DNA of 64,000 nt. Origin: Intestinimonas massiliensis (ex Afouda et al. 2020) (GTDB lineage: Bacteria > Bacillota > Clostridia > Oscillospirales > Oscillospiraceae). Positions 46,472-55,832 of this stretch are shown here, one piece after another; within the stretch, counting starts at the first letter, position 1; each line of letters begins with the position of its first letter. The notes under the pieces were generated by a model that was given only the letters and a program-made list of their open reading frames with translations, was not told the DNA's origin and ran no database searches. Position numbers and translations under genes: made by a program. The stretch is from assembly GCF_001244995.1 (NCBI RefSeq), contig NZ_LN869529.1:909264-973263 (forward strand), given 5' to 3'.

Positions 46472-47557
46472 ATGGAAAAGTACAAGGTTGGCGTGATCGG
46501 CGGCACCGGCATGGTGGGACAGCGCTTTGTGACTTTGATGGAAAACCATCCCTGGTTTGAACTGAAGGTCATCGCGGCCAGCCCCCGCTCTGCGGGCAAA
46601 ACCTATGAAGAGGCCGTGGGCGGCCGCTGGGCTATGGATACCCCCATCCCCGAGCAGGCCAAAAACTTGGTGGTGATGAACGCTGAGGCCGACGTAGCCG
46701 CCATTGCCGCCCAGGTGGATTTCGTTTTTTCCGCTGTGGACATGAAAAAAGAGGAAATCAAGGCGCTGGAGGAGCAGTATGCCCAGCAGGAGTGCCCGGT
46801 GGTCTCGAATAACAGCGCCCACCGCTGGACGCCCGACGTGCCCATGGTGATTCCGGAATTGAACCCCGAGCATATTAAAGTGGTGGAGGCACAGCGAAAG
46901 CGACTGGGGATGCGGCGCGGGTTCATCGCAGTCAAGTCCAACTGCTCCATCCAGAGCTATGTGCCCGCTCTTCATCCCCTGCGCGGTTTCGGTCTGGAGA
47001 AGATCCTGGTCTGCACATACCAGGCGATCTCCGGCGCCGGTAAGACGTTCCAGACGTGGCCGGAGATGGCGGATAATCTGATCCCCTACATCGGCGGCGA
47101 AGAGGAGAAGTCTGAGCAGGAGCCCATGAAGGTCTGGGGCCATGTGGAAAACGGCGTCATCGTCAACGCCGTGAAGCCGGCCATTACGGCTCAATGCCTC
47201 CGCGTTCCCGTCTCCAACGGGCACACTGCTGCAGTTTTTGTGGATTTTGCGAAAAAGCCCCCGATGGACGAAATGAAGGCCATCTGGGCGGAATTCAAGG
47301 GCCGCCCCCAGGAGCTTCAACTCCCCATGGCCCCGAAGCAGTTCCTGCACTATTTTGAGGAGCCCGACCGCCCCCAGTCCAGGTTGGACCGGGACCTGGA
47401 GCGCGGCATGGCCGTGTCCATCGGGCGGCTCCGCCCCGATACGCAGTACGACTATAAGTTTGTCTGTTTGTCCCACAACACACTCCGCGGCGCAGCAGGC
47501 GGCGCGGTCGAGCTTGCCGAGCTGCTCTGCGCCGAGGGGTATATTACAAGGAGGTAA
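46472..47557 (+). CDS. asd: Aspartate-semialdehyde dehydrogenase
   Basis: A 361-residue Asd from ATG 46,472; GGAGG at 46,459-46,463 selects this start over 46,457. NADP loop GVIGGTGMVGQRFV; catalytic Cys in VKSNCSIQSYVP; His/Arg site later. Length and sequence fit the longer, archaeal-like Asd type also found in Clostridia. It feeds dapA with aspartate semialdehyde. First gene of the plus-strand asd-dapA-dapB set, divergent from the SpoIID-like gene. Confidence 0.93.
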   Translation: MEKYKVGVIGGTGMVGQRFVTLMENHPWFELKVIAASPRSAGKTYEEAVGGRWAMDTPIPEQAKNLVVMNAEADVAAIAAQVDFVFSAVDMKKEEIKALEEQYAQQECPVVSNNSAHRWTPDVPMVIPELNPEHIKVVEAQRKRLGMRRGFIAVKSNCSIQSYVPALHPLRGFGLEKILVCTYQAISGAGKTFQTWPEMADNLIPYIGGEEEKSEQEPMKVWGHVENGVIVNAVKPAITAQCLRVPVSNGHTAAVFVDFAKKPPMDEMKAIWAEFKGRPQELQLPMAPKQFLHYFEEPDRPQSRLDRDLERGMAVSIGRLRPDTQYDYKFVCLSHNTLRGAAGGAVELAELLCAEGYITRR

Positions 47558-47563
47558 TCCCCC

Positions 47564-48454
47564 ATGAGAAACCCCGTATTTACCGGCGCCTGTCCTGCCA
47601 TCGTCACCCCCTTCGACGCCAGCGGTGCCGTCAACTATACCGCGCTGGAAAAGCTGATCGACCATGTGATCGAGGCCGGAGTGGACGCCATCTGTGTCTG
47701 CGGCACTACCGGCGAATGTTCTACTCTCAGCCTTCGCGAGCACATCGCGGTGGTGGAGCACAGCGTCAAGTACATCAACCACCGGGTCAAAGTCATCGCT
47801 GGCGCGGGCAGCAACGATACTTCCGCCGCCGTCTACCTCTCCCAGCACGCGCAGGACTCCGGTGCCGACGCCCTGCTCCATGTCACCCCTTACTATAACA
47901 AGTGCTCCCAGGCCGGCCTTATCCGGCACTATGAGTACATCGCCGACCGGGTGGAGCTGCCCATCATCCTCTACAACGTTCCCTCCCGTACCGGCGTCTC
48001 CTTTACCGCCGAGACCTATCAGGTCCTGTCGCAGAACCCCCGAATCAACGGTGTCAAAGAGGCCTCCGGCAACTTCTCCCTGCTGGCTCACACCCGCCAC
48101 CTGTGCGGCGATGATTTCTACGTCTGGTCGGGCAACGACGACCAAACCGTGCCTATGATGGCCCTGGGCGCCAAGGGTGTCATCTCTGTTGTGGCCAATG
48201 TGGCGCCCAAGCTGATGGTAGATATGACCCACCTCTGCCTGGCCGGAGATTATGCGTCCGCCTCCAAGCTGCAAATCGAAAACATGGATTTCATCGACTC
48301 CCTCTTCCTGGAGGTCAATCCCATTCCCGTCAAGGCTGCCATGAATCTGATCGGCATGGAGGCCGGAGGACTGCGTCTGCCTCTGTGCGACATGTCGGAG
48401 AGCAATCTGGAAAAGATGAAGGCTGCCATGGCCCGCATCGGCCTGCTTCGCTGA
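47564..48454 (+). CDS. dapA: 4-hydroxy-tetrahydrodipicolinate synthase
   Basis: A 296-residue DapA: GTTGECSTLS, YYNKCSQAGLIRHY, Tyr-containing LYNVPSRTG and the Schiff-base lysine in GVKEASGN. It condenses pyruvate with aspartate semialdehyde. In a spore-former the product also leads to dipicolinate. AAGGAGG precedes the start, seven bases from the asd stop. Confidence 0.97.
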   Translation: MRNPVFTGACPAIVTPFDASGAVNYTALEKLIDHVIEAGVDAICVCGTTGECSTLSLREHIAVVEHSVKYINHRVKVIAGAGSNDTSAAVYLSQHAQDSGADALLHVTPYYNKCSQAGLIRHYEYIADRVELPIILYNVPSRTGVSFTAETYQVLSQNPRINGVKEASGNFSLLAHTRHLCGDDFYVWSGNDDQTVPMMALGAKGVISVVANVAPKLMVDMTHLCLAGDYASASKLQIENMDFIDSLFLEVNPIPVKAAMNLIGMEAGGLRLPLCDMSESNLEKMKAAMARIGLLR

Positions 48455-48470
48455 ACCTTGGAAAAACGCC

Positions 48471-48503
48471 CGGTGGGGCGGCCCGCTGCGGGCCGCCCCA
48501 CCG
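48471..48503. repeat. GC hairpin between dapA and dapB
   Basis: A 15-bp perfect stem (cggtggggcggcccg / cgggccgccccaccg) with a CTG loop, in the 83-base dapA-dapB gap. No T-run follows, so it is more likely an mRNA stability or processing hairpin than a terminator. Confidence 0.7.
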
Positions 48504-48537
48504 CCATATGGACCGCAGAAAGGACTGTGAAAATTAT

Positions 48538-49305
48538 ATGCTCAAGCTTATTATTTCCGGCTGCAACGGCCACATGGGCCGCGTCGTCTCCTCCCTCTGC
48601 GAGGCCGATCCGGACCTTGCCGTTGCCGCCGGCTTCGATCTTCTGGGAACTGCCGACCGGGAATTCCCCGTATTCTCCTCCCCCGCTGAATTTTCCGGCG
48701 AGGCCGACGTGGTCGTGGACTTCTCCAGTACCGCCGCCCTCACCCCCCTGCTGGCCTTCTGCACGGCCAGGAGGCTCCCCCTCGTGCTGTGCACCACCGG
48801 CTTCAGCGAGACTCAACTGGTTGAGATTGAATCGGCGGCCACAGCCATCCCCATCTTCCGCTCCGCCAATATGTCCCTGGGCGTCAGCGTCCTCCAAGCC
48901 CTGGTCAAAAAAGCCGCCGCCGTCCTGGAGGGCTATGACATTGAGATTGTAGAGCGCCACCACAACCGCAAGGTGGACGCCCCCAGCGGTACGGCCCTCA
49001 TGCTGGCCGGCGCCGCAGCCTCCGCGCGGTCTCAGCCGTCGCAATATATCTATGACCGCCACAGTGTCCGTCAGCCCAGAGGCTGCGATGAGATCGGGAT
49101 CTCCTCGGTGCGGGGCGGAACCATCGTAGGAGAGCACGAGGTCATCTTTGCGGGGCGGGACGAAGTCATCGAACTGCGCCATTCCGCCCAATCCCGTGAG
49201 ATTTTCGCCAGCGGCGCGCTCCGGGCGGCGCGTTTTTTGGCGGCTCCCGGCCAGCGCCCTGGACTCTACAGCATGTCGGATTTGGTTGCCTCTGTCGCAG
49301 AGTAA
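48538..49305 (+). CDS. dapB: 4-hydroxy-tetrahydrodipicolinate reductase
   Basis: A 255-residue DapB from ATG 48,538 (MLKLIISGCNGHMGR). NAD(P) loop at the N-terminus; VVVDFSSTAAL; the substrate motif IEIVERHHNRKVDAPSGTA. It reduces the dapA product. Upstream frames start inside dapA. A strong terminator follows directly. Confidence 0.96.
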   Translation: MLKLIISGCNGHMGRVVSSLCEADPDLAVAAGFDLLGTADREFPVFSSPAEFSGEADVVVDFSSTAALTPLLAFCTARRLPLVLCTTGFSETQLVEIESAATAIPIFRSANMSLGVSVLQALVKKAAAVLEGYDIEIVERHHNRKVDAPSGTALMLAGAAASARSQPSQYIYDRHSVRQPRGCDEIGISSVRGGTIVGEHEVIFAGRDEVIELRHSAQSREIFASGALRAARFLAAPGQRPGLYSMSDLVASVAE

Positions 49306-49340
49306 AAAAGAGCTCCGGCCCCGCGGGGCCGGAGCTCTTT
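49306..49340. terminator. Bidirectional terminator between dapB and the AI-2E permease gene
   Basis: A 16-bp perfect GC-rich stem (aagagctccggcccc and complement) with a two-base GC centre, A-run before and T-run after, so it serves both strands. It ends at the stop codon of the convergent gene. Confidence 0.9.
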
Positions 49341-50456
49341 TCAGCTCTCTTCTTCTGTTCCCCTGCTTGTGGGCAACGGATTTCCGTCTCCGTCGATGCC
49401 CTTGCTCTCCAGCCTGGCGTTGGTCCACTCCCGCACCAGGGAGTAGAGCACCGCAAAGGTTGGGACGCCCAACAGCATCCCCGGGAAACCGAACAGCCCG
49501 CCGCCGACCACGATGGCTACCAGCACCCAGATGGCGGACAGCCCCGTGCTGTCTCCCAAAATCTTGGGACCCAGGATATTGCCGTCAAACTGCTGCAGTG
49601 CAATGACCAGGATGCCGAAGCGCACTGCGGCCCACGGGTCCACGATGAGCAGAATCATAACACAGGGCACCGCCCCGATGATGGGACCAAAGAACGGGAT
49701 GATGTTGGTGACGCCCACAACCACGCTGACCAGGACGGGATAGGGGATACGAAAAATCATCGTCAGGATGAAGCAGAGCACCCCGATGATCGCAGAGTCA
49801 ATAAGCTTACCGTTGATAAAGCCCACGAATACCCCGTTCGCTCTGGAACAGACACTGAGGAAGCGCTCGGCGCTGGTCTTTGGCGCGATGGCGTAGGTGA
49901 GCTTTTTCAACTGCGGCACCAGCCGGCCCTTTCCTGCCAGCATATAGATGGAGGAGATGAGCGCAGTGATCGCCGTGACCACACCGCTGCCCACCGCCAC
50001 GCCGAAATTCAGGATTTTTGGCATGGCGTCGGAGGCCAGACGGGTGATCTTATTCATCAGCTCCTGATAGGAGATCACCAGGTCGGTGATTCCCTCTCCC
50101 TCCAGGTGGAATCGGGCTATGAGGGACTGCACCAGAGTGTTGAGCTGCTCCAGATAGGTCTGCATGTTGACCATCAGGTCTGTGATGCTCTGCACGACCT
50201 GGGGTATGATCAGATTGAGCAGGATGGACAGAATGGCCACACCCAGCAGGTAAACTGTAACGATGGACAGTCCACGCCGATAACGGAGGTTCCGGTAAAG
50301 GGTGCGCTCAAAAAAGCACATGGGCGAATTGAGCAGATAGGCGATGGCAAACCCTGTGATAAAGGGCATAAACACCCCCATCACCATGCTGATCTTTGCC
50401 CGCACCTCGTCGAAACGGTAGAGGGCAAAAAAGAAGGTAATGCCCAGCAGCACCAC
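49341..50456 (-). CDS. AI-2E family transporter (PF01594-type permease)
   Basis: A membrane protein of at least 371 residues with about eight hydrophobic segments and the late conserved IIPFFGPIIGAVP and DGNILGPKILGDSTGLSAIWV. The family includes AI-2 exporters, Na+/H+ antiporters and others, so the substrate is open. The start is uncertain: GTG 50,456 has no ribosome site, and the same frame continues upstream as protein-like sequence (KKPWPLDSKTLSNLI) to about 50,520 without an ATG, GTG or TTG in a good position. A rare start codon such as ATT may be used. Confidence 0.85.
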   Translation of the reverse strand: MVLLGITFFFALYRFDEVRAKISMVMGVFMPFITGFAIAYLLNSPMCFFERTLYRNLRYRRGLSIVTVYLLGVAILSILLNLIIPQVVQSITDLMVNMQTYLEQLNTLVQSLIARFHLEGEGITDLVISYQELMNKITRLASDAMPKILNFGVAVGSGVVTAITALISSIYMLAGKGRLVPQLKKLTYAIAPKTSAERFLSVCSRANGVFVGFINGKLIDSAIIGVLCFILTMIFRIPYPVLVSVVVGVTNIIPFFGPIIGAVPCVMILLIVDPWAAVRFGILVIALQQFDGNILGPKILGDSTGLSAIWVLVAIVVGGGLFGFPGMLLGVPTFAVLYSLVREWTNARLESKGIDGDGNPLPTSRGTEEES

Positions 50457-50615
50457 AATCAGGTTGGATAAGGTCTTGGAGTCCAGAGGCCAGGGCTTCT
50501 TTTTGATGGCAATCCATCCCCTTTCCGGGTGTTCATTGGAACTGTGCCCATTGTACCATGTCTGTCGGATAAAGTCTAACGCATCTTTTTATAAATATGT
50601 TTAATCTTTTATGAA

Positions 50616-50657
50616 GATCATAGCGGCCCGGAGCCGACGCTCCGGGCCGTTATGATC
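50616..50657 (-). terminator. Hairpin after tyrS
   Basis: A 19-bp stem with one G-T pair (gatcatagcggcccggagc / gctccgggccgttatgatc) and a four-base loop, immediately past the tyrS stop. Its T-run is weak. Confidence 0.65.
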
Positions 50658-51884
50658 CTATTCCGCCACCGCCCGGTGGAATACCTTTTTGCCCTTTTTC
50701 AGCATGAGGCCGTCCCCACTAAACTGCTCCACGGCAAAGACGGCGGAGGGGTCGGAGACCTTTTCCCCATTGACGGTCAGACCGCCCTGCTGGACCAAGC
50801 GGCGGGCCTCGCCCTTGGAGGCTGCCAGGCCGCACTTGACCATCAGGTCCAGCGCGCCGATCCCGCCTTCGGTAAAGTCTCCGGCGGTCAGCGTGGTCGT
50901 CGGCATGTGCGCCTTGTCCCCGCCGTCGGCAAACAGGGCACGGGCCGCGTCCTGTGCTTTCTGTGCCTCCGCCTCGCTGTGGACCAGCTTGGTCAGCTCA
51001 AAGGCCAGAATTTCCTTGGCGCGGTTGAGCTGCTCGCCCTGCCAGTGATCCATCTCGTCGATCTGCTCCAGAGGCAGGAAGGTCAGCATGCGGAGACACT
51101 TGAGCACGTCGGCGTCGCCCACATTGCGCCAGTATTGGTAGAAATCATAGGGGGTGGTCTTTTCCGGGTCCAGCCACACGGCGCCGGACTGGGTCTTTCC
51201 CATCTTCTTGCCCTCGGAGGTGAGGAGCAGGGTGATGGTCATAGCGTAGGCATCCTTGCCCAGCTTGCGCCGGATGAGCTCCGTACCGCCCAGCATGTTG
51301 GACCACTGGTCGTCGCCGCCGCACTGCATGTTACATCCCACCGTCTGGAACATGTGGTAGAAATCGTAGCTCTGCATAATCATATAGTTGAATTCCAGGA
51401 ACGAAAGCCCCTTCTCCATGCGCTGCTTGTAGCACTCGGCCCGCAGCATGTTGTTGACGGAGAAACAGGCCCCCACCTCCCGGAGCAGCTCCACATAATT
51501 GAGCTTCATCAGCCAGTCGGCATTATTGAGCATCAGGGCCTTGCCCTCAGAGAAGTCAATAAACTTGCTCATCTGCTTTTTGAAGCAGTCACAGTTGTGC
51601 TGAATGGTCTCGGGTGTCATCATGGTACGCATATCGGTGCGTCCGGAGGGATCTCCGATCATACCCGTTCCGCCACCCACCAAAGCGATGGGACGATTGC
51701 CCGCCTGCTGGAGCCGTTTCATCAGGCACAGCGCCATAAAATGCCCCACATGGAGGGAATCCGCTGTGGGATCAAAGCCGATATAAAAAGTGGCCTTTCC
51801 GTTGTTGATGAGCTCCTTGATCTCTTCTTCGTCGGTCACCTGTGCAATGAGCCCACGGGCCTTTAATTCGTCGTAAATGGTCAT
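50658..51884 (-). CDS. tyrS: Tyrosyl-tRNA synthetase
   Basis: A 408-residue class I synthetase: HIGH motif variant [30 protein letters not shown] and the KMSKS variant KKMGKTQSG. An S4 RNA-binding domain ends the protein ([22 protein letters not shown]). The tyrosine T-box leader upstream couples expression to tRNA-Tyr charging. Confidence 0.97.
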   Translation of the reverse strand: MTIYDELKARGLIAQVTDEEEIKELINNGKATFYIGFDPTADSLHVGHFMALCLMKRLQQAGNRPIALVGGGTGMIGDPSGRTDMRTMMTPETIQHNCDCFKKQMSKFIDFSEGKALMLNNADWLMKLNYVELLREVGACFSVNNMLRAECYKQRMEKGLSFLEFNYMIMQSYDFYHMFQTVGCNMQCGGDDQWSNMLGGTELIRRKLGKDAYAMTITLLLTSEGKKMGKTQSGAVWLDPEKTTPYDFYQYWRNVGDADVLKCLRMLTFLPLEQIDEMDHWQGEQLNRAKEILAFELTKLVHSEAEAQKAQDAARALFADGGDKAHMPTTTLTAGDFTEGGIGALDLMVKCGLAASKGEARRLVQQGGLTVNGEKVSDPSAVFAVEQFSGDGLMLKKGKKVFHRAVAE

Positions 51885-51982
51885 TGTTCATACTCCTTAC
51901 GTTCCTTTTTGTGGACTGTCCAGACGGCCTCCACCGCCCGGGCTGCTTGTCTGGGAGGAATTCCGCCATCCTCCCAATACGC

Positions 51983-52249
51983 AAAAACACCCCCTGTCCC
52001 TTCGGACAGAGGGCGTCAAAAACGCGGTACCACCTCTGGTTCGCTCCCCCCCTCGCGGACGGGGCCTCACGCCGTGCCATCACACGGCAGCGCTGTAACG
52101 GGCGCTTCCCGACTCACCCTACTGCTCTCGGTTCAGGCGGCCGCTCCGAGGGGTATTCACGGCCGGCCCCTCTCCCCCTTCCACCAAGCCGGGGGCTCTC
52201 TGGGCAGACAGCCATGCCGCTACTCTTCCTCATCCTCGCGTTGTTGTGA
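51983..52249 (-). promoter_or_regulatory. Tyrosine T-box riboswitch leader of tyrS
   Basis: Read on the minus strand, the T-box sequence AGGTGGTACCGCG lies at 52,023-52,035. The downstream terminator stem (ggacagaggg partner, 51,990-52,013) runs into GTTTTT. A stem I specifier bulge has GAATACC with the tyrosine codon UAC at 52,153-52,155. Uncharged tRNA-Tyr would pair with the T-box and stabilise the antiterminator. It fills the 390-base gap upstream of tyrS. Confidence 0.93.
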
Positions 52250-52278
52250 CGGCATTCTAGCACATGCCGCCTCAATTG

Positions 52279-52791
52279 TCAACCAAAATTCCTCCATGCC
52301 ACCCCGGGATTGGCCACCAGTACCAGCCGTTCAAACTGTTTTTCCTCCTCTGCGGAACCAAACGCCCATCTAGGCAGAAGGATATAGCTCTCCTTCCCCT
52401 CAAAGAGGAAATAAAAGTCTCTGTTCCGCCAGACCTTCGATACCCGCCAGTCCAGCAGCACGGCGACCTCGCCGTCCTGCCGGGCGATGTCCTCCCCGTT
52501 AAAGCGGAACCGGACCTCCCGGTGCAGCATCGGGTCTCGGTCGAAGATGCGGCCGGGCTTGAGTAGGTATTGATACAGGCTGTAGACCGCCAGCATCACC
52601 GCCAGCACGAAGAGCATTGTGCACAGGACACTCACCCGTTCCATCACCCGTGCCATCACCACCGCGAGAGCCAGCGCCACGGCGATGGTCAGAAGCTGTA
52701 TCCAGCTCACCAGATGGCGTTTGCGCAGACAAAACCGCAGCGCCCGGACATACTCGCTCCGGGAGAGCTGGAAGGCAACCTCGATTTCCAT
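52279..52791 (-). CDS. YcxB-like membrane protein
   Basis: A 170-residue protein from ATG 52,791, which overlaps the recN stop. Two hydrophobic helices (about 30-50 and 55-75) are followed by a soluble beta-rich domain with a VWRNRDFYFLFEGKESYILLP motif, like YcxB-family proteins. It is the last gene of the long operon that ends at recN. Its function is unknown. Confidence 0.75.
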   Translation of the reverse strand: MEIEVAFQLSRSEYVRALRFCLRKRHLVSWIQLLTIAVALALAVVMARVMERVSVLCTMLFVLAVMLAVYSLYQYLLKPGRIFDRDPMLHREVRFRFNGEDIARQDGEVAVLLDWRVSKVWRNRDFYFLFEGKESYILLPRWAFGSAEEEKQFERLVLVANPGVAWRNFG

Positions 52792-54482
52792 TATACCCCT
52801 CTTTTGTACGCCTGGGCCGCCGCCAGCAGCTCTCCGGCCCCGGCCAGCATGGCGGGCGTGATGCGGGCCCCGCCTGTGAGGCGCGCCAATTCCTCCCGCC
52901 GCCGTTCCGGCGTGAGCCGCTCCACCGCCGTATAGGTCCTGCCGTCCCGCTCTCCCTTCTCCACGGAGAAGTGGGTGTCCGCCATGGCGGCAATCTGAGG
53001 CAGATGAGTGACGCACAGCACCTGTTTGGTCCGGGCCACGTCGGCCATCTTCTCAGCCACCTTCTGCGCGGCCCGACCGCTGACTCCGGTGTCCACCTCG
53101 TCAAAGACCAGCGTAGTTACATCATCGTTTTCCGCCAATACATTTTTCAGCGCCAGCATGATGCGGGCCAGCTCGCCGCCGGAGGCGATCTTCTGGATGG
53201 GCTTAAGCGCCTCCCCCACGTTGGCCGACATCAAGAATTGCACCTCGTCCATTCCGGTGGCGTCCATGCCGTGCTCCCCGGCCTTGGGCGCAAAATCCAC
53301 TTGAAACTGGACCTTTGGCATATCCAACTGCCGCAGCTCTCTCTGGATGCGCTCCTCCAGAGCCCGGGCCGCCTCCTGCCTGGACGTGGAAAGCAGTTTC
53401 CCTTTCTCCCTCGCTGTTTTCAGAGAACTGGACAGCTTTTTCTCCAGGCGAGCCAGGGTATCGCTGGAAAACCGCATCTCATCCAGCTCCCTGCGGCAAT
53501 GCTCCAGGTAAGAGAGCATGTCGGACACCGTATCTCCGTATTTCTTCCGCAGCCGGTAGATTACGTCCAGGCGGCCTTCCACCTGGTCCAGCTCGCCGGG
53601 CGCGACATCAAAGCGGTCCCGCAGGTCCCGGACCAGCTCGGCCAGATCGTCGGCGGCATAGCGCAGCTCAGCCGCCTTTCCCCGCAGATCCGCCACCTCC
53701 TCGCTGATGGCCGACGCAGAGGCCAGCGATTGCTCCGCTTCCATGATGAGGGCCACGGCTCCCTCCCGTTCATCGTCGCCGGTCAGAGCCTGGCAGGCCC
53801 CCTCCACCGCTTCGATGAGCCTGCCCGCGTTGCGCAGTACGTTCCGCCTGGCGTTCAGGGTCTCATCCTCGCCCTCCTTCAAATCGGCCCGCTCCAACTC
53901 GCCGATCTGGTATTGGAGGCTGTCAATCCGGCGGGATTTCTCCGCCTCATCCATCTGAAGGGCCGTCATCTCCCGCTGGATAGCGTTCACAGCGTCATAG
54001 GCCGCCCGAAACGCCGCCAGAGCCGGCTCCAGTCCCCCAAAGCGGTCCAGATAGTCCAGATGACAGGCCGGGTCCAAAAGCTGCTGTCCATCGTGCTGAC
54101 CATGGATGTTCAAAAGCTGTCGGCCCAGCTCCCGGAGCTGGGAGACCGTCAGCGGGCGCCCGTTCAGGCGGCAAAGGTTCTTCCCGTCCGCCTGGATCTC
54201 CCGCTGGAGGAGCAGGACGCCCTCCGCGTCCGGCCCGGCTCCGTTTTCCCGAAACCAAGCCAGGTCAGGCAGGCCGGTAAACTCCGCGCTGACAAAAGCC
54301 GACCTAGCTCCGGTGCGGATCAGATCCCGGGAGGTCCGCTCGCCGATGATGGCGCCAATGGCATCCACCACGATGGACTTGCCGGCGCCCGTCTCACCCG
54401 TCAGGGCGTTGAAACCAGAGCCGAACGGAATGTCTGCCGACTCGATCACCGCAATATTCTCAATGTGGAGCAGGGAAAGCAC
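52791..54482 (-). CDS. recN: DNA repair protein RecN
   Basis: A 563-residue SMC-like ATPase: Walker A GETGAGKSIVVDAIG near the N-terminus, coiled coils at about 145-220 and 280-360, signature and Walker B near the C-terminus (ASGGELARIMLALK, LVFDEVDTGVSG). It acts early in double-strand break repair. Its pairing with argR is conserved in Firmicutes. Confidence 0.97.
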   Translation of the reverse strand: MLSLLHIENIAVIESADIPFGSGFNALTGETGAGKSIVVDAIGAIIGERTSRDLIRTGARSAFVSAEFTGLPDLAWFRENGAGPDAEGVLLLQREIQADGKNLCRLNGRPLTVSQLRELGRQLLNIHGQHDGQQLLDPACHLDYLDRFGGLEPALAAFRAAYDAVNAIQREMTALQMDEAEKSRRIDSLQYQIGELERADLKEGEDETLNARRNVLRNAGRLIEAVEGACQALTGDDEREGAVALIMEAEQSLASASAISEEVADLRGKAAELRYAADDLAELVRDLRDRFDVAPGELDQVEGRLDVIYRLRKKYGDTVSDMLSYLEHCRRELDEMRFSSDTLARLEKKLSSSLKTAREKGKLLSTSRQEAARALEERIQRELRQLDMPKVQFQVDFAPKAGEHGMDATGMDEVQFLMSANVGEALKPIQKIASGGELARIMLALKNVLAENDDVTTLVFDEVDTGVSGRAAQKVAEKMADVARTKQVLCVTHLPQIAAMADTHFSVEKGERDGRTYTAVERLTPERRREELARLTGGARITPAMLAGAGELLAAAQAYKRGV

Positions 54483-54507
54483 GCCGCCACCCCCCTTTTC
54501 ACGGACT

Positions 54508-54960
54508 TCAATTCAGCATGGTGTGGATCTCTTCGCAGAAGGACGCCGCTTTTTCGTTGTCCCGCATGATCAGCAAGGCGGTATCGTCTCCCGCCAGACT
54601 GCCCACCAGACCGCTGATCTCCATGCCGTCAATGGCCGCGCAGGCTGCGGAGGCCAAGCCGGGCATCGTCTTGAGAACCACGATATTCTGCGCGCGGTCA
54701 AAGGAGGTGACTCCCTCCTTGAAAATGGTCCGCAGCCGTCCGGCAAAATTCAACGAGGTCTTGCGGCCGGACACCACATACTTGTAGGTGCCGTAGCTGG
54801 TGAGCTCCTTGATCAGATGCAGTTCCTTGATGTCCCGGGAAATGGTGGCCTGGGTCGAGCTTACCCCTCTTGCCTTGAGTTCCGCGAGAAGCTGGTCCTG
54901 CGTCTCCACGTCCACTTCCTCTATGATGCGCAAAATCTCCGCCTGCCGTTTGGATTTCAC
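54508..54960 (-). CDS. argR: Arginine repressor ArgR
   Basis: A 150-residue ArgR: N-terminal winged helix (STQATISRDIKELHL) and C-terminal hexamerisation/arginine-binding domain (GLVGSLAGDDTALLIM). It represses arginine synthesis genes with arginine as corepressor. Five bases separate it from nadK. Confidence 0.96.
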   Translation of the reverse strand: MKSKRQAEILRIIEEVDVETQDQLLAELKARGVSSTQATISRDIKELHLIKELTSYGTYKYVVSGRKTSLNFAGRLRTIFKEGVTSFDRAQNIVVLKTMPGLASAACAAIDGMEISGLVGSLAGDDTALLIMRDNEKAASFCEEIHTMLN

Positions 54961-54965
54961 GCGCC

Positions 54966-55832
54966 TCAGCCCCTTCCCAATTTCTGATTGATGATTTCAT
55001 AAAAGCTCCTCTGCGTCAGCCGCACTACCTGTGTGACGCATTTGGAGCGCCGGACCTCCACCACATCACTGCTGCACAGCTTAAACGCCCTGCCGCCGTC
55101 CACCGACAGATGGGCGCTTTTGCGGGACAGCCGGCCGATTTTCACGCGCACCACCCGGCTCCGGTCCAGCACCAGGGATTTGGCGTGGAGGGCGTGGGCG
55201 CAGATGGGCGTGACGATGATATTTTCCGCCGTGGGCTCCACGATGGGACCGCCCGCCGACATGGAATACGCCGTAGAGCCGGTAGGCGTGGACAAAATCA
55301 CACCGTCGCCGGAAAAATCGTAGATGGGCACGCCGTCGCCCGAAACGTCCAGATCGATCACCCGGGCCACCGCTCCCTTCGTGATGACCGCGTCGTTGAG
55401 CGCCAGGTCCCGGCAGACGATATCCTTTCCCCGGCGGATCACCACGTCCAGCATCATACGGGGCTCCAGCGTATACTTTTTCTCCGCGACACGGCTCAGC
55501 AGATCAAGCTCGCTGTGCTCCAGCTCCGCCATGAACCCCACGCTGCCCATGTTCACGCCCAGCACGGGGACCTTATGGGCGATGGCGTCCCGGGCCGCGT
55601 GGAGGATCGTGCCGTCCCCCCCAAAACAAATCAGCATATCGGCGTTCTTCAGCTCTGCCTGCATCGCCCGGAATTCCTGCTGGCTGGGCAGCTCCACCCG
55701 GCTGCCGCTGTCCAGTGAAAAGGGCAGGCACATACTGGTCTCGATTCCACCCTGCTCCAGGATGGCGCTGGCGCGGAGCGCCGCCTTCAACCCCCGGTCC
55801 CGGTACGGGTTGGGGCTCAATACCACCTTCAA
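54966..55832 (-). CDS. nadK: NAD kinase
   Basis: A 288-residue NadK: GGDGTILHAARD phosphate loop and NDAVITKGAVARVIDLDV, TPTGSTAYSMSAGGPIV. It makes NADP. Its ATG overlaps the end of tlyA by four bases. Confidence 0.97.
   Translation of the reverse strand: MKVVLSPNPYRDRGLKAALRASAILEQGGIETSMCLPFSLDSGSRVELPSQQEFRAMQAELKNADMLICFGGDGTILHAARDAIAHKVPVLGVNMGSVGFMAELEHSELDLLSRVAEKKYTLEPRMMLDVVIRRGKDIVCRDLALNDAVITKGAVARVIDLDVSGDGVPIYDFSGDGVILSTPTGSTAYSMSAGGPIVEPTAENIIVTPICAHALHAKSLVLDRSRVVRVKIGRLSRKSAHLSVDGGRAFKLCSSDVVEVRRSKCVTQVVRLTQRSFYEIINQKLGRG

Noticed and set aside
46361-48274. A 637-codon minus-strand frame
   Set aside because: Antisense shadow of asd and dapA, both of which have full motifs and ribosome sites.
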